A stretch of DNA of 64,000 nt, from assembly GCF_037038585.1 (NCBI RefSeq), contig NC_092522.1:126152661-126216660 (forward strand). The letters are read 5' to 3'. Source of the DNA: Patagioenas fasciata (lineage: Eukaryota > Chordata > Aves > Columbiformes > Columbidae). Under the pieces are notes generated by a model that was not told the DNA's origin, searched no databases, and worked only from the letters and a program-made list of their open reading frames with translations. Position numbers and translations under genes: made by a program. Below are positions 23,901 through 36,300 of the stretch, piece by piece (positions within the stretch are counted from its first letter, which is position 1; every line of letters begins with the position of its first letter).

Positions 23901-26070
23901 AAAGAAAGAGCTGGGTGACAAAGCTCTGATTTTAGTTGTCTGCTGAGCACTTAAGGATGTTGAATGCAGCGGGGTTACAGCCCCTAGAATTGCTCACGGC
24001 GTTCTTGCCGTTCGGAACGCTGTGGTTGAACTCGTCTGTGCTCAAGCACAGGGTTGTGTGTTCGCTGGGTGAGGTTGAAGCAGGCGCTCCGTGGAGGCGT
24101 TAAGGTTCGAGAGGTGCTGCTGGGAAACCTGTGATCGCAGCTCGTCTGGGAAGGTGAGGGACAGCGGCAGCACAGCGGGTCACACGTGTGCTCTGTGAGA
24201 TCGTCAGCGCGGAGTCGGCAGGCGGTGTCTGCAGTGGGGATTTGGGCAGCCCTGCTGTGGGGCTGTGCAGAGCCGAGCCTTACGAAAGCACGAGAAGTTC
24301 TTGGGAAGATCCGGACGTGTGTGACTGTCGTGTTTCTTGTTAGGATGGGAAGAGGCTTTGTCCTGAATTGGGAAACAGTGGGTTGAGTTCTGTCACTCTT
24401 TGGTTGGTCTCTGCAGAACAAGTGACTTGGTAATGGAATTGGTAAATGAACCCATGAAGAGACCGGGAAGGAAAGGTTGGACAGTGTTTTTTCCTCCTGT
24501 GGGCTTTGACTTGTGTACAATATGAAGACAGTCGCTTCACGCTGTATTTTGGTCACATTGCGTGATCCTGCAGCTGAGGAGGAGCAATCAGTGCAATAAG
24601 GTGGGTGTGCTCGCAGAGGGAACCTCAGGAACGTGTCACCTGCCAAAAAACACAAACCTTTTTATTACCAGGCAAGAAGTGGCAATAAAACAGTTTTCTG
24701 GAAGTATGCATTTCAAATAAAAGCGGCCTGTAGAAGTGAACTGGGGACGGTGGGAAGCGCTGCGTGCCCGGGCTGCGTCAGATGGACTTTAAATGTCACT
24801 GTCCTTCCTCTGCCGCCCGTTACAGTGAAACTTGTTATTCCTTAAATAAAGGATTTTCTCTCATCCTCAGGATGCGTTATTGAATGATGTTGAGGGGGGA
24901 GAAAATCTGCCATGTAGTCCATGCTGTTTTGTGATACTAAAAGCGATACTTCAGGGCAGACTGAAGACAACAGCATCTACTTACTTAGCAAAGGCAACTT
25001 CATCCCCTTGTAATCTTCATAGTGCACAGGAGTGCACAGTGAATACTTGAAATCCAAACATCTTCTGTGGTTTTTATGTTCATGGCCCGAGTGTCAATTT
25101 TTAAATGTTCAGTTTCTGTAGGTTCATTCCCTTGTGGACAATCTGGTGAGCAATGGATGGGAATGCACTGAGCTCTTTTGCCTCGTTTAGCGGTGGTTTG
25201 GGTGTTTGTGTGACTGACCAGACTTGTATAAACACTGAACTGCAGGGAGGTTTTGCCTCTGGTGTCACAGGATCACTGCAGCCTTAGTATTTTATCAGCT
25301 TGCAGATGAACGTGTAGTGTGACCTTCACGGGGGTTTACTGCGTTGTGCTAACACAAATCAGCTTTGACCAGACCAATTTTGATAAGAGAACCTTTTATG
25401 AACTGTTTATATAATTGTAAATATTTTTTAAAATAAGTTGTTTGGCGATACAAAAACTATGTATTAACCTTAAAAAATAGTTTTTTCTGGTAACCTTTAG
25501 GCTACTTAATATTTCCATTTGTCTCATGGGTGAGAATGTAAGACAGAGCTGCTGACCAGGACAGAACAAGGGGTTTTTGTGGTCCGACGACGTCCCGCTG
25601 TCCGGCTGCACACTCTGTTGCGCAGAACCTCGCTGAGCTCCCCGGCCCAGCACCGCTCACAAAGGGGACACAAAGGGGAGAGAGCAGCTGGTTTGGGGCC
25701 AGAAGCGGAGATGAAGTTTCTGTTCCTGGCCTGAGAACAGGCTCATGCGGCCGACTTTGGGGCTCGGAAACAGGTTGAGTTTGTGGCTTTGGGCTCAGAA
25801 ATACAGGTCAAATCCTGCGTTTTTGGGACTGGAAAGCAGGCTCAGCAGCCGGGCTTGGGCTCGGAAACGGGCACTAAGTGAGCTGGTTTGGGGCTAAAAG
25901 CAGCAGCTTACGCTCCTTAGAATAGTTGTTAACTAATCATACAAACCCAGTAATGTTTATACAATGTACAACTATGATGTTTAATCCCAATACTCAGTTT
26001 TTCGCAGCAATTGGTTTAACAACCTTGTCAAAAGCCCAGACTGTTGGAAGCAGCTGGAGCTTGTAAGGAG
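20921..26070. other. Intergenic stretch, no gene supported
   Basis: There are no exon chains I can defend. It holds a T-rich run with (GTTT)n at about 22535-22583 and a loose repeat of about 48 bp at 25690-25910 built on TTTGGGGCTCGGAAACAGG-like units. A 223-codon open frame on the minus strand (24655-23984) shows no recognisable motif or splice context. Confidence 0.55.
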
Positions 26071-26071
26071 A

Positions 26072-26870
26072 ATTATAGAATCATTTGGTTTGGCAGAGAC
26101 CCTCGGGATCATGGAGTCCAACCATAACCCACCCTGGCCCTGCCCCATGTCCTGAGAACCTCCTGTCCGTCTGTCCAGCCCTCCAGGGCTGGTGACTCCA
26201 GCACTGCCCTGGGCAGCCTGTTCCAATGCCCCACAGCCCTTTGGGGAAGAAATTGTTCCCCAGATCCAACCTCAACCTCCCCTGGGCAACTTGAGGCCGT
26301 TTCCTCTGCTCCTGGCGCTTGTTCCTGGGGAGCAGAGCCCGACCCCCCTGGCTCCAAGCTCCTTTCAGGCAGTTCAGAGATCAGAAGGTCTCCCCTCAGC
26401 TCCTGTTCTCCAGCTGAACCCCCCAGCTCCCTCAGCCGCTCCCATCACACTTGTGCTCCAGCCCCTCACCAGCTCCGTTCCCTTCTCTCCACTCGCTCCA
26501 GCACCTCAAGGCCTTTCTTGGCATGAGGGGCCCAGAACCGCCCCCAGGATTGGCGGTTTGTCCTCCCCAGGTCCCAGCACAGGTTCGGTCACTGCCCTGG
26601 CCCTGCTGGCCACCCCAGTGCTGGTCCCAGCCAGGATGCTGTGGCCTCTTGGCCCCTGGGCACACTCTGGCTCATGTTCAGCCCATCACCAACAGCCCCG
26701 GGTCCTTTTCCAGCCGCTGTTCCCCAGCTGCAGCGTTCATAGGGTTGTTGTGACCCCAGTGCAGGACCCGGCCCTTGGCCTTGGTGACCCTCAGACACCA
26801 TCCAGGCCGTGAGCTGCAGCTTCTGCAGGAAAATGCTGGGGATACAGTGTCAAAGGCTTTGCTGAAGTCT
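26072..26870 (-). mobile_element. CR1 LINE fragment, about 0.8 kb
   Basis: Its 3' tip abuts AGAATTATAGAATCATTTGG. The minus strand then reads the standard CR1 tail and extends further 5' than most copies in the window. The 5' end is near 26870. Confidence 0.88.
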
Positions 26871-27184
26871 AAGTAATTCTTTAATAAAGGTAGTTGAAAA
26901 GTCCCTTGGAAAACAAAATGCAGGGAAGACATAAAGCTTGAATCTGAACCTTTTCCTCTGTGATTACTGTGATGTAATTTGTTTTCCAATAAAATAAGAA
27001 ATCTCAGTAAACAGGGGCAAAGACAAAAGGTCGGTTTTGAGACTTTTTGTAGGAACTTTTTCTTCCCTTTGCCCATGCTGAGCCGCCCCATCCCAGCTGA
27101 GGCACAACTTGCCAATTTTTAACTTTAATTTTATTGTTAGGTATTTTTAGAGATAAATTTAGTAATGAAGTGTCAGAAATACAG

Positions 27185-27620
27185 GCCACAAAGATGATTA
27201 AGGGCCTGAAACATCTTTCATATGAAGAGAGGCTGAGGGAGCTGGGACTGTTCAGGCTTGAGAAGAGAAAGCACAGGGGATCTTATCAATGTGTGTCGAT
27301 ATCTGACGTGCAGAACGAGCAGGAGGGAGCTGGACTCTTAGTGCCCCGTGAAAGGGCAAGAACAAATGGGCATAAACTTAAAAACAACCTGAACACAAGA
27401 AAAACACTTTTCTAGTCTATTTTTTTAAACTGTGCGAGGCTGCTCAAGCCCGGAGCAAGTTGCCCAGAGAGGCTGTGGAATCGCTGTCTGTGCAGATGCT
27501 GAACCCTGGCGCCGCCAGGACGGCTCTCGGGGCAGGACAGACTGCCTGAGCCGGGCTTGGACCCGCCGAGCTCAGGAGGGTCCCTTCCCACTGAGCAAGC
27601 CTGTGATCCGCGACATCCTG
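27185..27620 (+). mobile_element. CR1 LINE fragment
   Basis: Plus-oriented text such as AGAGAGGCTGAGGGAGCTGG is followed by GACTGTTCAGGCTTGAGAAG. The 3' part is diverged (TTGCCCAGAGAGGCTGTGGA) and ends before a clean tip. Confidence 0.82.
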
Positions 27621-27849
27621 AAAACCGTTGTCCTTAGTTTCCAAACCTGACTTATTTTATGTTGGGATCTTGTGTAATGGATAAAAATTTCCACTTCAAC
27701 CCATTTTGTGAAACCCAAAAAACCCCTCAGCATTACTGGATTTAAAGAAATTGCAAACTAGACAAGAGCAGCCGTCTGACCCCTGTTATTTTAACAGCCT
27801 CGAGATATTCCAGCTGGGCACTGAGCGTCTCCGTTGTCTCAGCGTAGCA

Positions 27850-28125
27850 GCGGCGCCCCCAGCAGCCATACCCACACCATCGGTGCCCACGCCATCGGCG
27901 CCCCCAGCAGCCGTACCCACACCATCGGTGCCCACGCCATCGGCGCCCCCAGCAGCCGTACCCACACCGTCGGCGCCCCCAGCAGCCGTACCCACGCCAT
28001 CGGCGCCCCCAGCAGCCGTACCCACACCATCGGCGCCCCCAGCAGCCGTACCCACGCCATCGGCGCCCGCCGCAGCCGTACCCACACCATCAGTGCCCCC
28101 AACAGCCGTACCCGCAGCAGCGGTA
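27850..28125 (+). repeat. 30-bp tandem repeat beside the FAM117B-like exon
   Basis: Units of 30 bp such as CCCCCAGCAGCCGTACCCAC plus ACCATCGGCG are tandemly repeated, with a 15-bp extra module in the first two. Because 30 is divisible by three the array is open in several frames on both strands. One frame (proline-rich PSAPPAAVPT) is long but has no independent support as protein. Confidence 0.9.
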
Positions 28126-28164
28126 CCCGGACGCCCGGCGGAGCAGACAGGAGCAGTAACAGCA

Positions 28165-29246
<1,082 letters not shown>

Positions 29247-29399
29247 TGAGTTGATCTTTACTACAGAATAAATAACATTCAACATTCAGAGTTACTCATT
29301 GGTTTATTGATTTTTGTCTGGGATCAGAATTATTAGTCCAGTTGCTAAAATCATGCTGACACCCTGATCTCTGTCCTGTGTGACTGTGTGCTGGTAGAT

Positions 29400-30110
29400 G
29401 CTTTAGGCATCTGAGATGCAGGGCAGCAGCCTCAGACTCCTCCAAGGCAGCTGCCTGGGATGGTTTTGTTATCTGTAGGAATCTCTCTCCTCCAGGATCC
29501 ACCCAAAGTCTCCACCCAGGCATCTCCTGGGTTCTCCAGGGCTCCTCTGACAGTGCCCCAGGATCCTGGTACCAGCCCCAGACTCCTCCACAGAAGCTAC
29601 CGGAGAAGACTTTTTTCTTCTGCAGGAAGCTTTGACCTCTAGAACGCACCGAGACTCTTCCCAGACTCTGCTGCAGCTGTTCGAGCTCTGCTTTCACTGT
29701 CTGAGATCCCAGCTCGCTGCCCCCGACTCCTCCAAGGAAGCTGCCAAAGATGACTTTTCTCACGCTAGAAGCTCGCTTCTCTGGGAAGAACACAAAACTC
29801 CTCCCAGGCACCTCCTGGAGTATTTTGACCTCTGCTTCAAGGACAGAAGATCCTGGGTGGCAGCCTCAGACTCTTCCAATGAATCTACCCGAGGTGATTT
29901 TTCTTTCTGAGTGGAAACTCTGTCCTGCAGGATCCACCCAAGACTCCTCCCAGGTACTCGCACAGTCACCTCACTTCCTATAGGAAGCTGAGAGCCCAGG
30001 TGGGAGCCCCAGACTCCTCCAGTGAAGCCACCTGACATGATTGTTCTCTTTTGGAGAAAACTGCTGCATCTGGGATCTGCCAGAGACTCCTCCTGCTCTG
30101 GTCCCGTCTG
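29400..30110 (+). repeat. Diverged tandem repeat with about 145-bp period, just upstream of the MROH-like gene
   Basis: The anchor CAGACTCCTCCA followed by a GAAGCT-like block recurs near 29430, 29580, 29725, 29870 and 30010, giving intervals of about 141-150 bp. Copies are only moderately alike, so the array is old. It ends about 200 bases before the MROH-family start codon, so it may contribute promoter sequence. Confidence 0.8.
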
Positions 30111-30308
30111 GTCCCTGCCCCACGGTGTGTCCCCAGCACGTGTCCCTGTGCCACCGCAGCCCTGGGCCAGGCACCGTGCCCTGCGGTGAGGTCACAGTGT
30201 CTGGGTTCTACCTCCTCCTCCTGGGGCTGGTGTTGCCTTGGTTTCTTGTGGAGTTTGAGGGAGGAGAACCTGGTGAGCGGAGAGCGTTGATCTGGGAGAT
30301 CTGCAGCC

Positions 30309-33300
30309 ATGAGGAGGATGAGGGCGCTCCGAGGTGAGGGGCTGGCGGGAGGCTGAGGCAGCGTCTGTCCCTCCAGGTGCTGGGGGCCGTGTCCCTGTCA
30401 CCTCCCCTGCCGTCCTGCTGCCAGGCACCTTCCTGAGGGCTCCATCCTGTCCCTGCCCTCCATGGAGCAGCCTGGGATGGCTCCGAGACAGCCTGGCCCA
30501 GCGGCTCTGGTGGTGCTGCCCAGCCCCAGCCCTCCCGGCCCCCTGGCAGAGCCCCGTGTCCATCCCTGCCCAGCTCAGCCCGGCGCTGGGCTCCCTCCAG
30601 CACGTCGCTGCTGCTCTGGCACTGGGGGCCCCCAACTGGGCCCAGTCCCCCAGGGGGTCTGCCCAGTGCTGCAGCGAGGGGCACACTCCCTCCTCTCATC
30701 CCACCGACTGCTCCTGCCAGCCCAGCCCAGCACGGGCTGGTGGTGCTGGGGAGGCTGGGGAGACCTTCACCCCCCTGCTGGAAGCTCTGCGGCCAGCAAT
30801 ACCAGTTCCTTCTTTCCTTCCAGCTCTCTGTCCGTGCGTGTGTCCCCCGTTCAGAGCCTCCAGTCCTGAGGACAGAGACCGGGCAACCGGAACTGTCCCT
30901 GAGGCTGTTGACACCTTTGTGGCCATTGGGACATCTCGGCTGAAACAGCTGCAGGACCATGAGGTGAGGGAGGGGGTGAGGGCTCCCCTCCGTGCCCCGG
31001 GCTTCCCCAGGGCCGTGGCAGAGAGGGATCTTGTCTGATGGCATCTCTGCCCTGCAAGCTGTGTCCCCAAGCGCTGATCCTGCCGCTCAGGTGGGACTAA
31101 TGTTGCTGCTCCCCACCTCCTGTCCCCAGGAGCTCTCGGCTCTCTCCTGGGCAGGGCAGGGCCTCTGCCATCAGCCCCAGCTTCTCCCCAGTGCCTTTCC
31201 CCAGGTACCCAAGGCCCCTCCTGAGCTTTGGTTTGGAGCTGTCCCAGCAGCCCGGGGCTCCTGCCTGTGCAAGGAGTGACACCGGGTGCAGGGTGCTCAT
31301 GGCTTCTCCCCCTCAGGGCAGGGACTGCTCCCCACGCCTTCCCCTTGCCCACCTGGCACCTTCCCTCTGACCGCCACCTTCCCCGTCCTCAGGAGTGACC
31401 CCCACGGCCTCTTCCCCGGTGGGGTCCGTGTCCCTCTCTGGCTCTCTGCTTGTCTCAGAGCTGCCGCAGAAGATCTTGCCGTTGCCCGTGGCTCTCCTGA
31501 CGCGATGCCTGCAGCTCGTACCTCATGCCCGTGTCCCACAGACGGTTTGGAGGACAGTGGTCTCTGGTGGCTCCCTGGGAACGAGGGCAACGCGAGTCCC
31601 ATCACTGCCCGTTGTGGTCTGTCCCCAGGGCGAGCGGGTGGACACGTACCGGGAGCTGGAGCGTGCCTTGCAGGGAGAGGATGGCTGCTTGCCCAGTGGT
31701 GTCGTGAACCGCCTCATCACAGAGGCCTCGGGTGACCTGCGAGCAGCCCAGGTGAGCTTGTTCTCCGGCAGGGCCACCAAAGCAGCGTGCCTCCATCCCT
31801 GGGTTCTGGGGAAACACAGGGATGTTCCTCGGTTATTCAGACACAGGGAGGTCCTCAGGGAGAAGCTCTGGGGATTCCTCATGACAGAATTTGAAGAGGG
31901 GACACAAAGCTGTGCCGAGAAGTGGACTTGGGGTTGTTTCTAACTGAGCAAGAGCTGGGGTCAGGCTCAGCGTTACTTCTCGAACACTGTGTTATACCTC
32001 GAATCCTGGGGTCAGTTTTGGGCCCATCACTGCAGGACAGCACTTGAGGTGCTGGAGCGAGTGGAGAGAAGGGAACGGAGCTGGTGAGGGGCTGGAGCAC
32101 AAGTGTGATGGGAGCGGCTGAGGGACCTGGGGGTTCAGCTGGAGAACAGGAGCTGAGGGGAGACCTTCTGATCTCTGAACTGCCTGAAAGGAGCTTGGAG
32201 CCAGGGGGGTCGGGCTCTGCTCCCCAGGAACAAGCGCAAGGAGCAGAGGAAATGGCCTCAAGTTGCCCAGGGGAGGTTGAGGTTGGATGTGGGAACAATT
32301 TCTTCCCCAAAGGGCTGTGGGGCATTGAACAGGCTGCCCAGGGCAGTGCTGGAGTCACCGTCCCTGGAGGGCTGGACAGACGGACAGGAGGTTCTCAGGG
32401 ACATGGGGCAGTGCCGGGGTTGGGTTAACAGTTGGACTCAGTGATCTTGAGGGTCTTTTCCAACCAAAATGATTCTGTGATTCTATGCGGCGCTTTTTCA
32501 GGGTGTGATGGATGATGTGAAGATGGCCGCCAGTGACTTCTTGGTGGCTCTGGCCCGCACCCACTTCTACTTCGTCATGGCTGAGCTGCAGAGCCACCTG
32601 AAGGTGGTGGGGAAGGTCCCTGATGAGGCTGTGCTCGTCACCTTGGGCAAGATGGCTGGCAGCTATGGTACGGCACATGCAGCCTCCTGGTTTTGGCAGG
32701 GGTCTGTGATAACAGGGAGAAGGGATCCCCCCTCCCTAAACGCCCTGTCTTGAACTGGGGGGACTCTGGAGTTGCCGTGCCTCCTCGCTTGGTGCCAGGA
32801 CCGGCCAGCAGCTCTGCCTCACCAGCCCAGTCCTGGTGCTTGGACAGTAGGACCCCACTGGAGACAAACCCGCAGGGTCTCTGTCCCCCACTGTCCCCCC
32901 TATTTCCCCACAGGGCTTCCCCGTGTCCCCCTCGGGAAGGCCACCCTCCCCACGCCCTCCGGTGTGTCCCACACGTCCCAGCAGCTCCAGCCTTGCCAGA
33001 GATGGACCCTGGTGTCCCCTGTGTGCCACTGACCCTCTGGGTCCCTCTGTCCCTTCTCTGCAGCCCTGCGCTGTGTCCCCTTCGCGGGAGCGACGCTGCT
33101 GGCCCTGCGCAGGATGCTGAGCCGGGCGGGGAGCGGCCGGACCCTGCGCACCATCTGCGGGGGTGAGTGTCAGCTCGGCCAGGGCCCGCGCAGGGGCTGC
33201 GTGGCCTTTGGTGGCTCCATGTGGTGGGTGGTGGGTGTCAGCCCACCCGGGACCCCAAACTGCTGGGTGTGCGGAGGAGAGGGGGAAGCCTGGGAGGTTT

Positions 33301-36300
33301 CTGTGGCAGGACACGTCAGGAGCTGCCGGGTCCCTTCCCGTGGCTTCTGTTCCTTACAAAGAGGAGCTATGAAGATGCTGAGGGGTCTGGAGCATCTTTC
33401 TTCTGAGGAAAGGCTGAGAGAGCTGGGGCTGTTCAGCCTGGAGGAGGCTGAGAGGGGACCTTATTTATTCTGGTAAATATCTGAAGGGTGGGTGTCAGGG
33501 GATGGACCAGACTCTGTTCAGTGATGCCCAACACCGGGGTGAGGGGCAACGGGCACAGACTGAAACACAGGAGGCTCCATCTGAACATGAGGAGAAGCTT
33601 CTCTGCTGTGAGGTGCCAGAGCCTGGCCCAGGCTGCCCAGAGCAGGTGTGGAGTCTCTTTGAGACATTCAAACCCGCCTGGACTGACCTGTGTGATCTGC
33701 TCTGGTGACCCTGTGTGATCTGCTCTGGTGACCCTGTGTGATCTGCTCTGGTGACCCTGCGTGATCTGCTCTGGTGACCCTGCGTGATCTGCTCTGTGAC
33801 CCTGCGTGATCTGCTCTGTGACCCTGCGTGAGCAGGTGGGGCTGGGGATCTGCAGAGGGCCCTGCAACCCCAGCCAGTTTGTGGTTTTGTGATTCCCCTG
33901 CTCTCCCCTGGGGTTTGGAGTTCCTGCACTGAAAGCAGAGTGTGTGGGAAGGGAAGGGGCTGTAGTGGCAAGTGCTGGAGGCAAAGGGGCCACTGAGGAG
34001 GAACAGGTGCAGTGGGGAGGAGAGAAACAGCGGGGTGTTAGAATCCAGACACCTGCAGAGCACAGCTTGTCCTCGGATCCAGATCTGGTCCTGGACCGGG
34101 CCCTGCTGAGCCTGGGGCTGTACGTAAAGCAGGCTTGGGCGAGGGCACAAGGGCAGACCCTTGCTGCAGACTCCCATGTGCTCCCTTGTCCTTTCCCTTT
34201 CCTGGTGCAGTTCTGGAGCGATGGTCCGAGGCCATCACCGTGTACTTGTGCAGCCAGAAGCGCCGCCCCTTTCCTCGCAGCAGGGCAGCACAGCTCTGTG
34301 GAGACATTTACCCGCTCTTCCATCACGCGGTGGTAAATTGGCTGGGCTGCAAGGAGGAAGAGGTGAGAGGTGCTGCTTCCCACAGCTGGGGCTGCAGCGG
34401 GGGTGTCCATGTCAGTGGGTCCGTCTGTGCCCTGTGGGGTCAAGCAGAGGGAGGTGGGGAAGGGAGGGGGTCTGGGGGGAAAGCCCCTGAACCAGGAGCC
34501 TGCTGGCACTGTGCTGGGGCTGGAGGCTCCCTGGAGAGAAGCAGCCGAGTCCTGTGGCCTTGGGCTACCAGCCTGAGGAAACGCCGGCTCTGCTCTGGAG
34601 TCCCTCTCCCATCGGGCAGAAGGGAAAGGGAACCCCTCCCAGTGGGAAGGGCAGACTGGTGTCCAGGGCGTGCTGAGCACCAGGCAGAGCTTCAGCTGCC
34701 CAAGCAGAGCCTCTCCCTTCCCTCCCCAGGATAACCGGGCTGTCCTCGGTGCGGTGGCTGCCATGGTTGGTGTCCTTGTGTGTGAGCAGCGGCACTGCCA
34801 GCGTGCCCGGGAGCAGCTCCTCTGGCTCCTGTGCCAGCACCAGCGGGTCCGGGACACCTCCCGGGTCACCGAGGTGAGGACTCACGCAGGGCCTGGCGTG
34901 GCTGATCGGCGGGTCTGTGCCAGTGCCACGCGGTGCTGGGGGCTGTGGGGTGCCAGGGGAGCTGGGAAGCCCTTAGAGGAGGAGCAGGGAGAGCAGAGGA
35001 GGCCTGAGGCTTCCTGGGCTCTTTGGGCAAGAAAAGAGCAATGAGGGGGACGGGGACAGGGGGAACCAAGAGTCCCTGGGGCTCATCTTCTTGGGAAGGG
35101 AGGCACTGGCACCTCCCTGGGGCTCTGTGTGTGGGCAGAGTTTTGCCTCAGAGCTGGTGAGGGGCTGGAGCACAAGTGTGATGGGAGCGGCTGAGGGACC
35201 TGGGGGTTCAGCTGGAGAACAGGAGCTGAGGGGAGACCTTCTGATCTCTGAACTGCCTGAAAGGAGCTTGGAGCCAGGGGGGTCGGGCTCTGCTCCCCAG
35301 GAACAAGTGCCAGGAGCAGGGGAAACGGCCTCAAGTTGCCCAGGAGAGGTTGAGGTTGGATGTGGGAACAATTTCTTCCCCAAAGGGCTGTGGGGCATTG
35401 GAACAGGCTGCCCAGGGCAGTGCTGGAGTCACCATCCCTGGAGGGCTGGACAGACGGACAGGAGGTTCTCAGGGACATGGAGTAGTGCCAGTGTTAGCTT
35501 GACAATTGGACTCGATCCTGATGGTCTCTTCCAACCAAAATGATCCTATGATTCTACGAATCGGAGTTGTCAGCAGTGTCCCTGTGCAGAGAGCAGAGAC
35601 CTTCTGATGCTGCTCTGAGAGGGGCAAATGAGGACCCCGGGCAGGAGGGTTTGGGGATGTCCCTGGGAGCTGACATCAGGGGCTCCCCTCATCCCAGCTG
35701 TGCTGGGCTTCTGCTTTCCCTGGAGCATTGCGGTGGCTTTAACCTCCTCTTCCTCCCCTCCCTGTTCTCCTGTAGAACCTCGGCCACGTACTGCAGATGC
35801 TGGGGGGAGGTCAGACCCCAACCGCACGGGGCTCAGCTCTCGGCACCCGCACCACTGGGCACCGCCAGGTAAGGGGAGCCTGCGGGGCAGGGCAGGGTGT
35901 CCCTCCGCCAGGACCAGCTGCAGACCAGCGCGCCAGGCTGCGAGCCAGGGGCCATGGAAGAGCCTTAAGGGTGCAGGAAGAGCAATGCTGGGATCCCAGG
36001 GAATGGCAGAAGATGTGCTGGGGAGGGTCAGTGGGACATGAGAAAAAGGTTCTTCACCCAGAGGTGACGGACACTGAACAGACTCCCAGGGAGGTGTCAC
36101 GGCCCCAACCTGACAGTGTTCAAGAAGAGACTGGACAATGTCCTCAGACACAGGGGGTGACCTGTGGGGTGTCCGGTGCAGGGACAGGAGTTGGACTCGA
36201 GATCCTTGTGGGTTCCTTCCAGCTCAGGACACTCTGTGGTTCTGCGCTTGGAAGGGGCTGGAGGGGCAGCCTGGTTCCCACAGCCATTTCCCTCTCGGCC

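Noticed and set aside
23984-24655. Minus-strand 223-codon frame as a single-exon gene
   Set aside because: No motif, no conserved-looking blocks and no promoter context; probably a chance open frame.
33433-34869. Minus-strand 478-codon frame
   Set aside because: It runs across a CR1 copy with its repeat expansion and antisense to MROH exons 6 and 7; no coherent domain.
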